64,000 nucleotides of DNA from Chlorocebus sabaeus (GCF_047675955.1 NC_132925.1:72483622-72547621), one strand, 5' to 3'. Numbered from the stretch's first letter, positions 23,701 to 37,249 are shown. Numbers and translations: made by a program. Notes: generated by a model from the letters alone, not told the origin.

Positions 23701-26059
23701 TGTGAGTCTTTCTTAGAAATGCCCCACCAAGAGACAGATGCCCGTGTCTCTCATCTGCTTCACATTCAGGCTCTTTCCTAGGATTTCACTGATGCTGGGT
23801 GCAGTAGACTTTGTTAATTATTTCTCTAGTAGCCATTTCTTTCTTCCTCCTCTATTTAGGTCTCAGAACCACCCTTCTTCCTACAACACCATGTGATGCC
23901 CCTGAAACTGATTCTATCCCCAGCACCAAGAGTACACCCCATCCTGACTAGCCAAGTATAGGAAAGCTTTTTCCTGTGATTGGTCCAGAAGCCTAAGCAG
24001 AGTCATGTCTCCCAACCAGTTCAACTAGTGAAAGGCTTTTAGGGCTGGGAAGAAGTTCCACTTTTTTGCAATATCCCAGTTCATACTGATAGATGTACTG
24101 CAGACAAAAGGGAAGTTACCTAAGAACAAATCTTTCATAGACAAAGGCAATGGCAAGAGAAACCCAAAGAAAATGAGCCACAGCCTTGATCGCACTATGC
24201 CTGCAGCCCAAATTATATCTAGATTTCCAGTTATGAAAGGTATATCTTATAGTTTGTGTCCATGTGAGTTAGGTATATTGATACATGGAATATCATAAAT
24301 CTTTATTAATAAAGACTTTTTGTGTGCTCTGTGTTTTAGCAAGGGTTTGAATTCAAAGCAACATTCTACCTGGCTTAGGATCAAATCAAGAGTAATATAA
24401 TTTTTGTACTATAAAACCAATGGTCATTTATCTAGGGTTAGAGAAATTGCAATATTTCCAGTGGGAGATAGTGAAAAGGGAGTACTGCATGGGGAATATT
24501 TATAGCTTTAAGAAAAGTGTTAGAAAATCTTTTTAAAAATAAATTTTTTAAACTGAGTATTTTATGGAAAATATGCCACAATTCCATTCCGTGTAAACAC
24601 TGCAAATATCTCACGAAAGTTAAAAAAAGAAAAAATAAATGAAGACTACAGACATTTGAAATGCAGGTTCTTCTTGAGAGTCTTCTTGAGAGTCTGTTCA
24701 TATCCAATTAACTTGTACAATCCCACCCCATTATGATGCAATCCCAATATTTTTATTACATTTTGCCTATGGCTACTCCTTCAATCTATGGATTCTGTAG
24801 GCTACCCACTGAAAAATGGTAATTAATATTTCTTTATATTAAAAATATTTTGTGCATCCATACTACCAAAATTATTTTTACTTCCTTATACCCTCTTCTA
24901 TCACGTGCCCACACACGTGCCCACTGACACATGCTAGTTTACTGTTTCTCACCAACGAATTAGTAAGATTAATTCATTAAATTTCCATATTCAGGAGGGC
25001 CTGTCAAGAACCTTCCAGATTTCTTTTCACCGGTGTTGCTTGACAGACAGCTAAAACTTCTGAATTAAAGATTATCTCCAACTGATAAAGTTTAGTTACA
25101 CAAACATTGAGAAACAATGAGTTTTTATTACCCATGGAAAATAAATGCAGAAAATTCAAACTCACTACCTAGGTTTTATGTTTTATAATACAAAAGTTCT
25201 TGTATCTCAAGTTCAAACATAGAGTTTGATATGAATCCCAACAGAAGATAGACTATTCAGCCACAATTATAGCTGTTCCAGATTTGGGGCATGGGTTGCA
25301 TATCAGTCTTTGTTATGGAAATGAAATTATGGTACTCAGTAGGTCACCCATGGTTTTCTTTTATGAACTGAAATTTGTTTCGCTGATTGGTTGGTTATGG
25401 CAGTTGGTGACAAAAGAGACTTTGGGGAAGGGGAAGTGCCTATTTGAAGATTGAGGAAAGGAAATTTTATAACTTGCAAAGGAAAATGCTACTGACATGT
25501 CAACAGATCTGTAATACAAGGAATAAGATGTCTTCCCAACATGCCCTACTAATTTTAGAGTTTGGTAGCCATTTTTTGGTTGGATGAGGGTAAATGGGTT
25601 GATAGACGTCCTGTGTTATATGTCTCAGGAATCAGAGTTGAGTTACTTTTTTCTTTAACTAAAATTTCCGCGTTTGTTAATTCGTGCTGCTCTTTCTGGT
25701 AAACATTGGACAAGGGTTTAGAAAAGTTGTTTGTAATCTTTCTGCTGCTTTCTTTCTGGTGCATTCTAGATTGATAATACTTTCCTCAGCAGCACTCAAA
25801 AAAAAATCTTATTCAACAGTTCAAATGCTTGAACCAAACAGGAGTAGAAATTTACATGAAAAATAAGGTTTCATTGTTTCTTCTTGGGTGCGAGGATTAT
25901 TTTTTTCTTGTAGCACCATAAGTATCACCAGGATTCTCTTAGATATCTCCTTCTGTAGTCAATTTTTTTTTCTTTCCTGGAGTTGCTTGAGTTGCTGTTT
26001 GAGATCATGAATTTGCTCAGCTGCATAAAACGATGGAGACATTTTGAGGGAGGCAATGC
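23701..26059. other. Unassigned stretch
   Basis: About 2.4 kb without a confident family. It contains a perfect 12-bp tandem duplication (cttcttgagagt twice, 24670-24693). The minus-strand 69-codon frame at 25555-25764 has a serine/asparagine-rich product with no family I recognise. Confidence 0.4.
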
Positions 26060-26400
26060 AGCACGGATACATCAAAGATTGAATCATTCTCTCCACCTCT
26101 TTCCAACTTTTCTTTCCACCTATTTGGTGTGGAAGTTTTCATCTTCATGATAGTCACCTCATGATAACAAGAGAGTTGTTTCATTTTTAGCTGTAGGTCT
26201 CATTTCCAGGTAAGGACGTTCAAAAGCCCAAAGGGTCATGCAGTTGAGCCTGCCCCTTTTGAAAGCTTTTTTTGGAAACCCAATCCAGTAATGCCTGCAT
26301 GCATCTTGGGTTACTGGGCCACCTCTAACTGCATAGGAGTCTGGCAAAGTAGGTAATTTTAGCTGGGAGCATTGTTGCCTGCACAAAATCAAGATGTTGT
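26060..26400 (-). mobile_element. Ancient interspersed repeat, LTR-like, antisense, name uncertain
   Basis: On the minus strand the order 'gctcccagctaaaattac', 'ccagactcctatgcagttag', 'ggtggcccagtaaccc', 'gaccctttgggcttttgaac' and 'ttatcatgaggtgac' parallels a common mammalian interspersed repeat with 'ccagactcccttgcagctag' and 'gaacgtggacatgatgcc'. I cannot give the library name. Confidence 0.4.
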
Positions 26401-26822
26401 TAGTAAGGATGAAGGGGAGAATGGGTTAACTGGGCAATGAGCAATGTCTGCCATACTATCAAAATGCTGCTCTTAGCATTCAAATTGTTCAATCTGGATG
26501 TAAGTCAGGTGGGATGCTCATGGACACATTTTTGATTCTTTACTTTCCCTTCTGTATTTTAAGCACAGATCAACAGAGTGGATAATTCATACAGATTTTC
26601 CATGGCTGCCTTCATCTGCTCTGTGCCCTATTTCTCTTGTAAAACATTTGCTATTGGAAAGCAGAAAAGGCCTCCCCAACACTCAAGTCTGAAGATGGCA
26701 TTGCCATCCCACCTTCTGGTAGGGCTGTACTGAGTTCTTTCTTCCAGAGAAGAAAGTGGGTTGTCATTAAACCATCCATGCACCGATTTCTCTGGGACTT
26801 TTGGATAATATCTAGAGATCAT

Positions 26823-27110
26823 GGAGGGCCGGACTGTAGTCTTAGCACTTTGGGAGGCAGAAGTGGGAAAATCACTTGGGTCCAGAAGTTTGAGACCAGC
26901 CTGGTCAACATAGAAAGATCCTATGATAAGAAAAATTTGTCAGGTGTGGTGCCAAGTGCCTATAGTCCTACCTACTCAGGAGGCTCAGATGGGAGGATTG
27001 CTTGAGTCCAGGAGTTGTAAGTGGAGGCTGAAGTGAGCTGTGATTGTACCACGCACTCCAGGCTGGGCAGTACAGCAAGATCGTGTTTCAAAAAATAAAA
27101 AATAAAAACA
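26823..27110 (+). mobile_element. AluJ-like, divergent
   Basis: Dimeric Alu with 'agcactttgggaggcag', 'gtttgagaccagcctgg', 'caggaggctcagatggg' and 'ctccaggctgggcagtac', and an A-rich tail at 27087-27119. Many changes indicate an old copy. A TSD is not obvious. Confidence 0.85.
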
Positions 27111-27544
27111 AAGAAAAAAGTAAAGAAAAAGGCAAATTTAACTGAACTGGACTTGTCCCCATCAGATACATTATCTGCAAAGGAATGAAAATAACAATCG
27201 AAAAATGTACCTGTGATCCTGTCCCTATCAGGTGTTATGAGAGTTTTATGTTTGCTATTCCTTCTTATAAGATAAAACGTTAACTCCTTAGCATGTAACA
27301 CAATGACTTGTGTAAACTGCTACCTTCCTACTTTGCCACCAACAAATCCCCTGCCATGGGCTGCAGCCTCAAGTAGCATCCAGGTGCCTGCTTTCCTTAC
27401 CTGACGGGTACCTATCATGCCTGTCATGCTATTTTTTACTACTCTCCATTTGTTTTTGCTGTACCCTCTTTCTGGATTGCCCCTCCCCACACCCCACCAA
27501 AACTTGCCACTTTCTCATGTAGTTACCTCTTACTCATTCTTTAA

Positions 27545-27772
27545 GTTATTGGTTCTCAAATGGGAGGTTTTGCACCTCCTCCACAAGGGGACATAAGGAA
27601 TGTCTGAAGACATTTTTTGTTATTCCGAACTGAAGAGAGCGTGCTACTGACATCTAATCGGGGTAGAGGCCAGGGATGCTGCTAAACACTCTACAATGCA
27701 TAAGACAGCTCCCACAGCAAAGAATTATCCAGCCTCCAAATGTCAATAGTGGTAAGGTTGAGAAATGCTACT
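27545..27772. mobile_element. MER20 (hAT-Charlie MITE), near full length
   Basis: Runs from 'ttggttctcaaatggg' to 'ggttgagaaatgctact', the hAT-type terminal inverted repeats. The interior has 'aatgtctgaagacattttt', 'ggccagggatgctgctaaac', 'ctacaatgcataagacagc' and 'caaagaattatccagcc'. Strand by library convention is not asserted. Confidence 0.9.
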
Positions 27773-27879
27773 TTAAGTATTATCTTTCCCAGAAAAAAGT
27801 TTTTCTGAACTTCTCAAGACTGGCTCAGGTACCTCCCTTAATGTTGCAATGATTCTATTGAGAACTTCTTGAGAACTTT

Positions 27880-28130
27880 GTATCTTGGTGATTAAGAGAT
27901 TATTTTTAAAAATAAAGCTCATTTTGAATCCACTTCTACCACTTTATGTCTTTTAACAAGTTACTGAGCCTTAATTTCCTCCATACCAAAAAATGGTATA
28001 TAATTCATGGGGGTTGTTGTGAGATTCTTATCAAATTTATGGAACAATCCATGTTAAGTGCTTGGCACAGAGCTAGGCACTGAGCACAGAGTAGCCGCTA
28101 CTGCTGCTGGTATTGTTGCTTTTATGTTTA
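27880..28130 (+). mobile_element. MIR SINE
   Basis: Contains 'caagttactgagccttaat', 'gggttgttgtgagattc', 'gtgcttggcacagagctag' and a CT-rich end, the MIR order including the core and 3' part. Confidence 0.75.
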
Positions 28131-29444
28131 TCATTATTTATTACACTCTATTTCTAAAATCAGGGGTGGATTTATCAAGATACCAGTGAAGCATACACTT
28201 TAAAGCCCCTTTTTTTTCTTGGGCCCTTCTAATGCCCAGTACTTAATTCTGTATTCAAGATTTTATATTATTGTTTTAAAAACTCCACTCTTACCCATCA
28301 CCATTGTATAAGCTCCAAGCTCAATGGAACTTAGACTTTTAGACTTGCCCCTCGCCAGGCTCTAACATAAAGTCTTGATATTTGGGGCACAGTAAATATC
28401 CACTGATAGAAGTGAGATATCCAGAACTGTAGCCTCTTTAGCAAATTACTAACCAGCCTGCAGATAAATGTATTCATTCATTGTTATCTATTTTTAAAAA
28501 AACCCCTTATTGCTTAAACTCCCATTGTTACCTCTCTCCATTGTTGTTGGGGCTTTCTAGAGGGCGTTTTACCTATCATCCAGGAATCAATAGCGTCCCT
28601 CTCCTTTTGTTCTCTCTTTGCAGTTGAGGATTCACCATTGTGACAAGGACAATGAGGAAAGAAAGTGTGTCTTATTACTGATTACTTACCTAAGATAATT
28701 CTGATGTAACTGCAACAGCAAAGTCCTGTTTCCATGGGGACTGTCTGGGTCTTGGAAATCTGTGTTAGCACGAACTTCAAGTTATTACGGTATTTGCTTT
28801 ACAGTTATCTAATTTGCATAGTTTCTCCCTCCCTAGTCCCAGCAGACTCCAATCTCAGCCCTGTGTTTCCAGGAATAGCTGTGTATGTGTATGTGTGTGT
28901 GTCTGTGACTGGCTTCCAGTATCAAGGTTGAAATGACAAAAAAAAAAAAGAGCTGGACAGGTCAGTAAGGAAAAACCCATGATGGTGGGATAATGCTGAA
29001 GTCCAAGTTAGCATTGACAATTACCTGAGATATTGGAATTCTGACCACAGAGAAGTCCAGCGACAGACACTTAATGAAAATAGAATGATAATAATAGAAA
29101 AAGGATTGCAAGAAAATTAAACTCTTGGGCTGGCAAGGCTCAAGTAAGGATGAGAAATAATAATACAAATATCAAACTTGTCTTACTGTATAGTTGATTG
29201 TGCAAAAAGGATGGCTTGTGGCTTTTCTTCTCTTCAATTTGATCTCTTCTCATTATTTGATAGCATACATCCTCTAGAGTAGAAGTCACACAGGTCCTCT
29301 GAGAAACCATAGGCAAAATCTCCTCCTTGACCAATTTCCACCAGCAACTGCTTATTCTGATTAGAATGGAGGTTGGGGAGGGAAGAGCCACATGTAATTA
29401 TTTTGACCTAATAAAAAGTATAGGATGTTTCACCATGGGAAAAC
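28131..29444. other. Unassigned stretch
   Basis: No confident family. It includes a short TG tract (28880-28905) and an A12 run (28939-28950). Overlapping small frames at 28962-29391 show no recognisable domain. Confidence 0.4.
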
Positions 29445-29580
29445 CTCTGGTCTGCTTGCCTCCGAGCCTCAGTTTCTTCATTTGTAAAATGAAGTTAACT
29501 TTATTTACCCATGAAATTGTTGCAGTGCATACCTGAGGTAAAGCATGGGAGGTGTCTGTCTCATAGTAATTTATTCTCAG
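29445..29580 (+). mobile_element. MIR SINE
   Basis: Shows 'gagcctcagtttcttcat', 'ttgtaaaatgaagttaac', 'gaaattgttgcagtgcat' and 'tgtctgtctcatagtaatt', the order of the MIR core and 3' part. Confidence 0.7.
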
Positions 29581-32579
29581 GCACTCTTTTTCATGGGATC
29601 ATCGTTTTAATAAACAGAAAGACATGCCAGTGACTCCCAGGCTGATGTCTCCAGCCACAACCTCTTTACTAGGTTCTAGACTCATACGTTCTATGTCTCC
29701 TAGGACAGTTCCATTTGACCCTCTCCAAGGCACCTCCAATGCACACAAACAGGATGAAGTCATCGTCTTTCCTCCCAGATCTGGTCCTTGTCTAACCTCC
29801 AGTTCAAGAACGGCAGCACTATTTATTTGAACAAACCAGAAACCTAAACATCAATTTCTAATCTTCAATGACTTCATTCTACTTAAAATAGACTTAAAAC
29901 ATTTTGAATTTAGTCCCAGATCTCCTTTTATATAAAAGAAATGCAGAGATTATTTTTATGGAATCCAGGTTCTTCAATAAACTGCTTTGTGCCTGAACCC
30001 GTTTAGCACCTGGAGTTAACAAATAAACACTATTCCCTGAACTGCTAACCTACAGGGAAGGAATCAGTGCATAGGCAAAGAGTCCTATGAAAAGAAGATG
30101 CTTGTTGTATATACATTGATGTGATTTTGTTTGTTTTAGCCTCCCTAAAAAGCCAGAGGAAAATTCAATAGATTTTAGTGGAAGAAAAAAGGAAAAAAGG
30201 AAGCAGAGTTAAAATACCATTTTCTTGCCTTCAAACACTCATTATATTTATTAAAGGAAATAAATATGACTCAAAATGTTTATTATTGCCTTTTAATTTT
30301 TATTAAATAACGTCACTCACTATGTAGGCTGTTGGAGAACATGAAACCAGCTTGAGAAAATGTTCAATTATGTTTCTAACTTGGTTTTATTTCTCATATG
30401 AATATATGTCAGTGCTTACAATTGCTACTGATCTCTGATTTAGGATTTCTGTTGGAATTCTAATACATTAATGCATTAAACTTAAAAAAAGCGTTGTCTA
30501 GAATCACATAATTTAAGATTCAATCACAGCATTGCACTTGAACCTCCTAGAGGCTGTAAGATTTACATTAACTTTTTTTAAACTATTGCATAAAATCACT
30601 TAATTTAAGGTTCAAAGAAATATTTAGGATTGTTAAGTCCATCATCTTCATTTTTAAAAGAAACTGGGATAAAGTTAAGACTTGTCCAAAGTTATCTAGA
30701 TATTGGTAGAGCTAAATCTAAAATCTAGTCCTTGTGAATTTCTATCTAGTTCCTTTCCACTGGTACTGATATTCTTTACCTCTTCTATTTTAAACATTTA
30801 AAAAAACAAAAAACAAAAAACTTCTCTCACTAAAAGTTCACTGTGAAATTTTATTTTCTGAAATCCTTTTGCATGTTTCATGACACTCTAGTAAAAATAG
30901 AAAAGAAGTTTGACATAAAACCAAGGGAAAGAATTGCTGCATCTTGACTATCTCTCCTTCCATATTTTTCTCTCTTCATTTTCCCCAAAAGTCCTCTACA
31001 TATACTGTTCTGAATCCTCTCTTGACCTTGTTTATTTCACCAGTTGCTACAAACTTACCATTAATCGTCTTTTGAATTTATTATCAAAATAACCTAAACT
31101 TATTATTCAAACATTTATATCCTCACTTGCCTAATTCTAAACATTAAACTTTCATTTAAAGTTGAACCCAATAAAATAACTATTTTTAAATCTCTTGGTA
31201 ACTGGCTTCTAACCATCTTTTTCAAGGAGTTGAATTAATTATTAAAATAACAGATTATTTGCCTTAAGATTAAATGCTTGGTTTTAAAAGCCAATTTGTA
31301 TGGGTAGACAGCCTGCTGTTCCCTGCATATTAAAATTCAGAGTACACAAAGTAGATTTCAGCCTTTTGGAGCTTCTTTGCAGATCCCACATGTTACAGTA
31401 CCCTCAAAAGAAGTGTTTGCATATGAAAAATTCTTAGCAACCACATGTGAGTTACATTTCTTTCTATGTATCACAATGCAGTACAAGAGCTCTCAAACCA
31501 GTGGTGCTCTTTCCATCAGGAAGCATCATTTGTCAAACACTGATACATATAATCAGGTCAAATGCAAAATTTTTAGGTCAAGTAGCATTCTTTCTTCCTC
31601 TACCTCTTGTGTATAAACAAAACCAGGCAGTCGTATATCAAAGCAAGACTGAGAATACCAGTAGAAGTTCATCTAACATTTCTCTAAATGGCCTGGCAAT
31701 TTGACCTCTCCACCTGCAAAGGAGCACTTCAGAACCACTGTTGACATCTGTTCTGGTTGGAGCCTCTGAGGGCCAATACTTTTGTCAAAACTGTTGGGAA
31801 GGGAAATTCTCTCTTGCTGTGATAACAATATAGTTTCTCTTAGGTGTGCAAACATAGAATTTGCATTGTTCTTAATTTATACAGTGATGTAATACTTATA
31901 AAAAACTTAAAATGAAATAAAATAGCCTGTTCTGTCATTGATCAGACATAGAACCCATAAAATATTATAGTGTTTAAATATAACTAATATAACCAAGCAT
32001 CTTTCAATGCTCATTGGTTCTAAGTCTCTCTCCCTATTTTTATTTTCTTAGGGAGATTGAGTCTGTAATCGCTTTAGCCTTTATATTGTAAAATCTAAAA
32101 TAGATGGTCGTCTATACTGACCATCCTAAGCTGCCCATTGACAAAGTCAATTATTTCTTACAACTCCTCCAGCCTTCTATTGTATGAAACAATAACTAGG
32201 CTGACATTTGCCTCTGTGTTTTAATTTTTGGCTCCCTTTTACCTGAATGTCTTTTTTCCAAGGTCTCCCAACCACTACAGCCAAAACCCAGGGCAAAAAA
32301 AAAAAAAAAAAAGAAAAAATGCATTAGACAAAGGGCCAGACAACATTGTGATCCCCACCACTGGCCTTTTAGAGATTCAGGTACAGTCATGTGTTCCAAG
32401 AGATTTCAATTCATGGCTGAGTGGCAATGAGAAAACTGTATCTATATTTCAGCACTTGCAACATCAGCAAGTCACATTTTCTTGGGTTTATCTTTTCTGC
32501 CTTGTATTGATTCTACCCTATTCCTAACATACCAATACCTGAAATTCTAAGAGATATCAGCCTTCCCTACTTTCCTTAT
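29581..32579. other. Unassigned stretch, about 3 kb
   Basis: No family is confidently recognised. A very decayed MIR/L2-like patch may lie at 30630-30735 ('gaaactgggataaagttaag', 'cttgtccaaagttatctag'). An A-rich run lies at 32293-32318. Frames reach 99 codons (32228-32527) without recognisable domains. Confidence 0.35.
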
Positions 32580-32770
32580 ATATGTTTTAAAATTTTAAAT
32601 GATATATCATGGTTGTATGTATTTTGGGGGTATGCGTTTTATTTTGATGCGTGTATCTAATATTTAATGATCAAATCAGGGTCACTAGGATATCAGTCAC
32701 CTTGAACATTTATCTTTTCTTTGTATTGGAAACATTACAGTTCTTCTAGCTATTTTGAATGTACAAAAAA
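32580..32770 (-). mobile_element. L1 (L1MA/PB-like) 3' end, antisense
   Basis: Antisense 3' UTR marks: 'tattttgggggtatgcg', 'taatgatcaaatcagggtc', 'ggatatcagtcaccttgaac' and 'cttctagctattttgaatg'. Only the last ~190 bp are present, so it is strongly 5'-truncated. Confidence 0.75.
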
Positions 32771-33298
32771 TTACTCATGTGGTTTGGCTGGTGTCACATG
32801 GCCCAAGCTTGACTAACCACAGCAATGAAACTGGAACTTACTGGAGGCTATAAGATTTACATTCCAGAACTTTGGTCAGACTAATTAGAATTATTAGAAA
32901 GGGAGGGTCTCCTTCCATCCATTGGTCTTGAATTGGGGCAGACAGCCTGGAGCAGCTGGCTCCTGCAGCAGACACTGACAGTGTTGGCCTGCCCATATTT
33001 CCTAAGCACTCTCCATTTCCATGCCAAGAGACCCAAAGGCTTCCAACTGTGAGCTACTGTGTCTGTTTGCCTAAGGGCTTTCTCTGGTCAAGGGAGCCCA
33101 TTCACTTGCACATTCATGGGACAGGATGCAAGTGCCAGAGAATTAATGTTCCCAGAGCAACTTTCTATTAGTAGCTGACTGGAGTTGGTGGATCAAAACC
33201 TTAACTCCCTCTCTTTTTGGTTGACATATCTCTGAAGCGTAGATTTAAAATTGCCATGTCAACGTATTATTTGTTATTTACCTTTGGATGGATACAGG
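32771..33298. other. Unassigned stretch
   Basis: No family or exon recognised. Confidence 0.4.
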
Positions 33299-33362
33299 GG
33301 TGTGTGTGTATGTGTGTGTGTGTGTGTGTGTGTGTACATATATATACATGTATACATATATT
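33299..33362. repeat. (TG)n microsatellite with adjoining (TA)-rich segment
   Basis: About 37 bp of TG with one TA interruption, then a TATATACATG-type segment, directly beside the T-tail of an antisense Alu. Confidence 0.9.
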
Positions 33363-33366
33363 TGGG

Positions 33367-33654
33367 ATTTTTTTTGAGATGAAGTCTTGCTCTGTCACTC
33401 AGGCTGGAGTGCAGCAGTGCAATCATAGCTCACTACAGCTTCAACCTCCCAGGCTCAAGTGATCCTCCCACCTCAGATGGGACCAGTAGCTGGGACCACA
33501 AGTACATGCTACCATGCCCAGCTAATGTTTTTATTTGTAGATATGAGGTCTTACTGTGTTGCCCACACTGGTCTCGAAATCCTGGGCTCAAGCAGTCCTC
33601 CACCTCAGCCTCCCAAGGTGCTGGGATTACAGGCATGAGCCACTGCACCTGGCC
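33367..33654 (-). mobile_element. AluJ-like, antisense
   Basis: Antisense dimeric Alu with 'cttgctctgtcactcagg', 'caggctcaagtgatcctcc' and 'gccactgcacctggcc'. Old-type diagnostic sequence; no clear TSD. Confidence 0.93.
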
Positions 33655-36600
33655 TTTTATTTGTTTTTGTATGAGTATATATTTACTTGTGTATGAGTAT
33701 ATACATAATATTCATACAAATGCACATACAATATGTATTATTTTATATTGCTGTTAATATCTCTGACTTGGGGAGAGGCATATTTTTTCAGTATCTTTCC
33801 TGGCTTGGTTATAGATTGCTATTCCAATTAGCTCAATCAAATCACCCAACATGTATAATATTTCTGAGCTAATAGTCGCTAATAGTCTACCAGTATTTAG
33901 CAGTACAGCAATATCATTTCTGTATCAGTCAGCACTCATTTCGTGGGTGCCTATCTGATTGGTCAATGTCCAGGCCATAATCCTTAAAGCTGGAGTTGAC
34001 ATCATAGCTCCGTACTCATAACCACTACCAAAACCATGTCCTTATCTCCCCATGGTTCTAGAATCTAGTCCCACATGTTCAAATTCCCACCTCCCCCAGC
34101 AAGTCCAAAGATAATCAAAACTGAGAGAAAGACATTCATTTTCTAGATAGGAAGGGAAAAAATGAACAGTAGAACTCTGAACTCTTTATACCTGCAACAG
34201 ACTAAAGGCAGGATAAAGTTTTAGAGATATTAGCATGTTTGAGTTATCTTCTTCCTCATCTCACAAAGAGAGCTGGATCCTTGGTGTCTCTTTGCCTTAG
34301 GATTTTAGGACTAAAACAAAATCCTCTTGGGATCTCAGCTTCTCGTACCTGTGTAAATACTTGGGTCTATTAAATTTATTTATGTATAGGAGGGTTAGGA
34401 AACAAGAAGATAAGAACCCAGAAGGTAATGGGTGCATAGTAGTGCATTTATTGACAAAGAAGTATAATAGAAGGATGCTCAGGCTCAAAAGTCCACAATG
34501 GAATAGGACTGGCCAATGTGGACAGTCTCTGGCCCTGTTTTCTGTCAGATAAGCCTCCCAGATTCCATGTCACACACTAGTTTTTCTCAGCTGAAGAAAC
34601 AAAGATTTAGACACATTAATCAGATTTCGGAAAATATATATTTCTATTTAAAGTGTATGTTTTTCAAATAAGGAATATCTTTAGTTAGGTTACAAAATAG
34701 AGAAAATAAAGAAATGGATATTTTTTAGGCACTTGAATTTTTGAGGTCAAAGAACCATACCTTCAATAGCCCTGTAGACTCAGCTCATCAAAGGCAGTAG
34801 ATGTTCTCCTATAGCGGGAAATATCATCCCTGGAGCAAGGCCTTGTCATCCCATGAGGAATCCTAATGTCACTGTGTGTGGGAAGGGTTCCTTTGTATTT
34901 CCCACATTCAGGGCCTGGGGAAACTGTCTCATTGCTCAGTGGGAGGCTAAGGTCAAGGTCTGCTGGCTCAAGGTGATGTAATACCTTCCATGGCTTTTGA
35001 CGAACAAAACCAGGCACAGCTTTCAACTCCCTGAGACTGAGTGCTTTTTGTTGTGTTTGCAGATGCCTCAACCAGGATTCTAATCTATTTGAGAATTTTT
35101 GTCCTGTATGAATAACGCCCCAAAGGCTTTAAAAGAGAAAAATATGCACAGTCCAATGTAAAGATTTATGGGTTTCAGTGGAAAACAATCCAGTAGGGAG
35201 ATTTAAAAAATTAGTTTGTATTCTAGGCAACACAACATGGAGTATTTGAGGCATTTAAGAATTTTAAATATGAAGGAGTTTGTTGAATGGGAAAACTATT
35301 CATTTGAAATAGCATGTCAGAGATTAGAACAGGTGGGGAAACTTACCTTCTTTTGTGAACTAAAGAAAATGGTGCAAATTGAGTTTTGCTTTGCCCACAC
35401 AGGAGTAGTAAGAAACCAATGCTCTAGGCTTCATTTCTGCTAAAGAGCTCTGAATATGTAATGTTGCAGTCACTTCTACACATTCAATACAAGCCAGTAT
35501 GCGTGTTTGTAAACAACTAAAAGACCCAGCTAATCTTGGGCAATACACAAATGAGCCATCTTTGCTAATGCCAGTCGCTTGCTAATAACTTTCTAAAATT
35601 GTTCTCCGGGACTAATTGAAACTATAAATCCTCATCACATTCAAATCCTAACCACTGTATACCATTAGCTCACTTCAGTTCTTAATCTTCTTCTTCTGGG
35701 GCACTTTCTTGCTGTATCCTTCTTCCCCTAGGAGCAGCCACATTTATTATTGCTGTTCAAATATCTTGATATTCCTGTTGGAGAGCTATATAACATTTCT
35801 CTAAGCATGTCAACACCAAAGTTGCTTAACAGGAATATCTACCTCAATCCCATTGGAGCAAGGTAAAAAAAAAAAGCCAGTGAAATGTATTTTCACTTAT
35901 TTCATTATATATGCCTATAGATAACATGGGTCAAAAGAATATTTAAATTCTATTTTGTTAAGACAGGCTTCTTATCGTACATAGTAGAGCAGGTAGGAGG
36001 TTCTGGTTGCTTCTAGACAATTTGCCAGACAAGAAAAATGGCTTTACAGACCATCTGACAGCTTTATTCTTGTGGCTCTGGCAGAAAAATAGGCAAAAAC
36101 GATTGCAGAGGCAGCTGAGTGGAATACAACACAAAAGTTCAGAAAAATATTAACTGGTTGTAAAGTGAGTGGGAGGAAGTAGTAAAGGAACTGGCATTTC
36201 AGTTATATAAAATCACTTATTACAACATTTTTATAGCCGAATTATGCTCCCTTTCTGGGCTGTATCTTTAGGTCTGTTGCCTGGAATAGATGGTAAAGAA
36301 TCCTTCCATGAGGCACAAAATGTTTATATGGAAGAAGAAGCTATGAATCATTTTATGGCTGAATCATGCTCCTGATCCCAATGAAGACCCCTTGGTAGTT
36401 TTGGTCTGATTTATATCAGGCCCTGTGCTTTCATAGATCTGTTCTGGCCCCATTTACTTGCCTGAAAAGCCACTCCTGGGCCTTCTAATGGACACTTGTA
36501 ATTAATGTGGAATATGCTCTGATACTTGTATTGAGACAAGTCCATCTGGGACCTTAGAATAGCTAGGACAACAGTGAAACCTGTAAGTTTCCTGTTCTTT

Positions 36601-37209
36601 GAAGCAGAAAAGACTGACTCAATATTTTCTTAGATGTCAGGGCACTTAGTAGAGTCATCCTCAGTTCATCCCTTTTAGCCAAACTCACTCATTAAACACG
36701 AAAAAGATATCATCCTTTCAACCTTCTTGTAAGAAGGAGTAAGAACTTGGGAATTACCTCAAGAAGCTCTTTGGTAGAAAAACTGGAGAAGACAGAGCAT
36801 GCATCCCTTGCAGTAACATGTCCTACAGTTTCAAGAGATAGTAAGATGTGTTTGGTCATAGAAAGAAATTTATAATTAAATAGTTGGGAAAACACTGGGT
36901 GAAACAGAGTTAAATAGGTTTTTCTACTGCAGGACATCCAAGCTGTTCTAATATCTTAACATGCATTGCAGATCTTCAAGGAATATACACGTTTTTGATG
37001 CGTATTTTATAAGAGGACTCTTTGGCTTATGGAAACTTGCATGTGATCAGTGTTCCTTAGAAATTTTCTAAGAAACAATGCCCTTTTCATTCAGGACTGT
37101 ATTAAACGAGGGAGACATGATGTTTCCCTAAATGTCAGGCAAGTTTAAATACTTTCCTTTTCAAATATTCTAGAACTCCTCATACTATATAATAATGATC
37201 TAATGTCCC
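33655..37209. other. Unassigned stretch, about 3.5 kb
   Basis: No family confidently named. The longest frame is 102 codons on the minus strand (34763-35071), with no domain I recognise. The flanks of the Alu at 33655-33730 are TATA/TACA-rich. Confidence 0.4.
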
Positions 37210-37233
37210 TTTTTTTTTTTTTTTTTTTTTTTT
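37210..37233. repeat. T24 homopolymer
   Basis: Uninterrupted run of 24 T with no SINE or LINE body attached that I can see. Confidence 0.95.
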
Positions 37234-37249
37234 GCATTTCAAATTCTAG

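Noticed and set aside
25541..26160. Minus-strand reading that looks like a coiled-coil protein piece (FYAAEQIHDLKQQLKQLQE near 25970-26030) followed by a 69-codon Ser/Asn-rich frame (25555-25764), suggesting a processed pseudogene
   Set aside because: The frames do not join, there is no A-tail or duplication, and the upstream part (26060-26400) aligns better by eye with a common interspersed repeat. A tblastn hit to one protein across both frames would revive it.
26159..26392. 77-codon minus-strand frame that reads like protein
   Set aside because: It lies inside the ancient interspersed repeat at 26060-26400, whose consensus-like blocks explain it.
30545..32865. Shared phrase gaggct(g/a)taagatttacatt at about 30550 and 32843
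   Set aside because: The match is about 20 bp with unlike flanks on both sides; likely coincidence or too short to call a repeat.
34763..35071. 102-codon minus-strand frame
   Set aside because: No domain, no neighbouring exon-like signals, and length within chance expectation.
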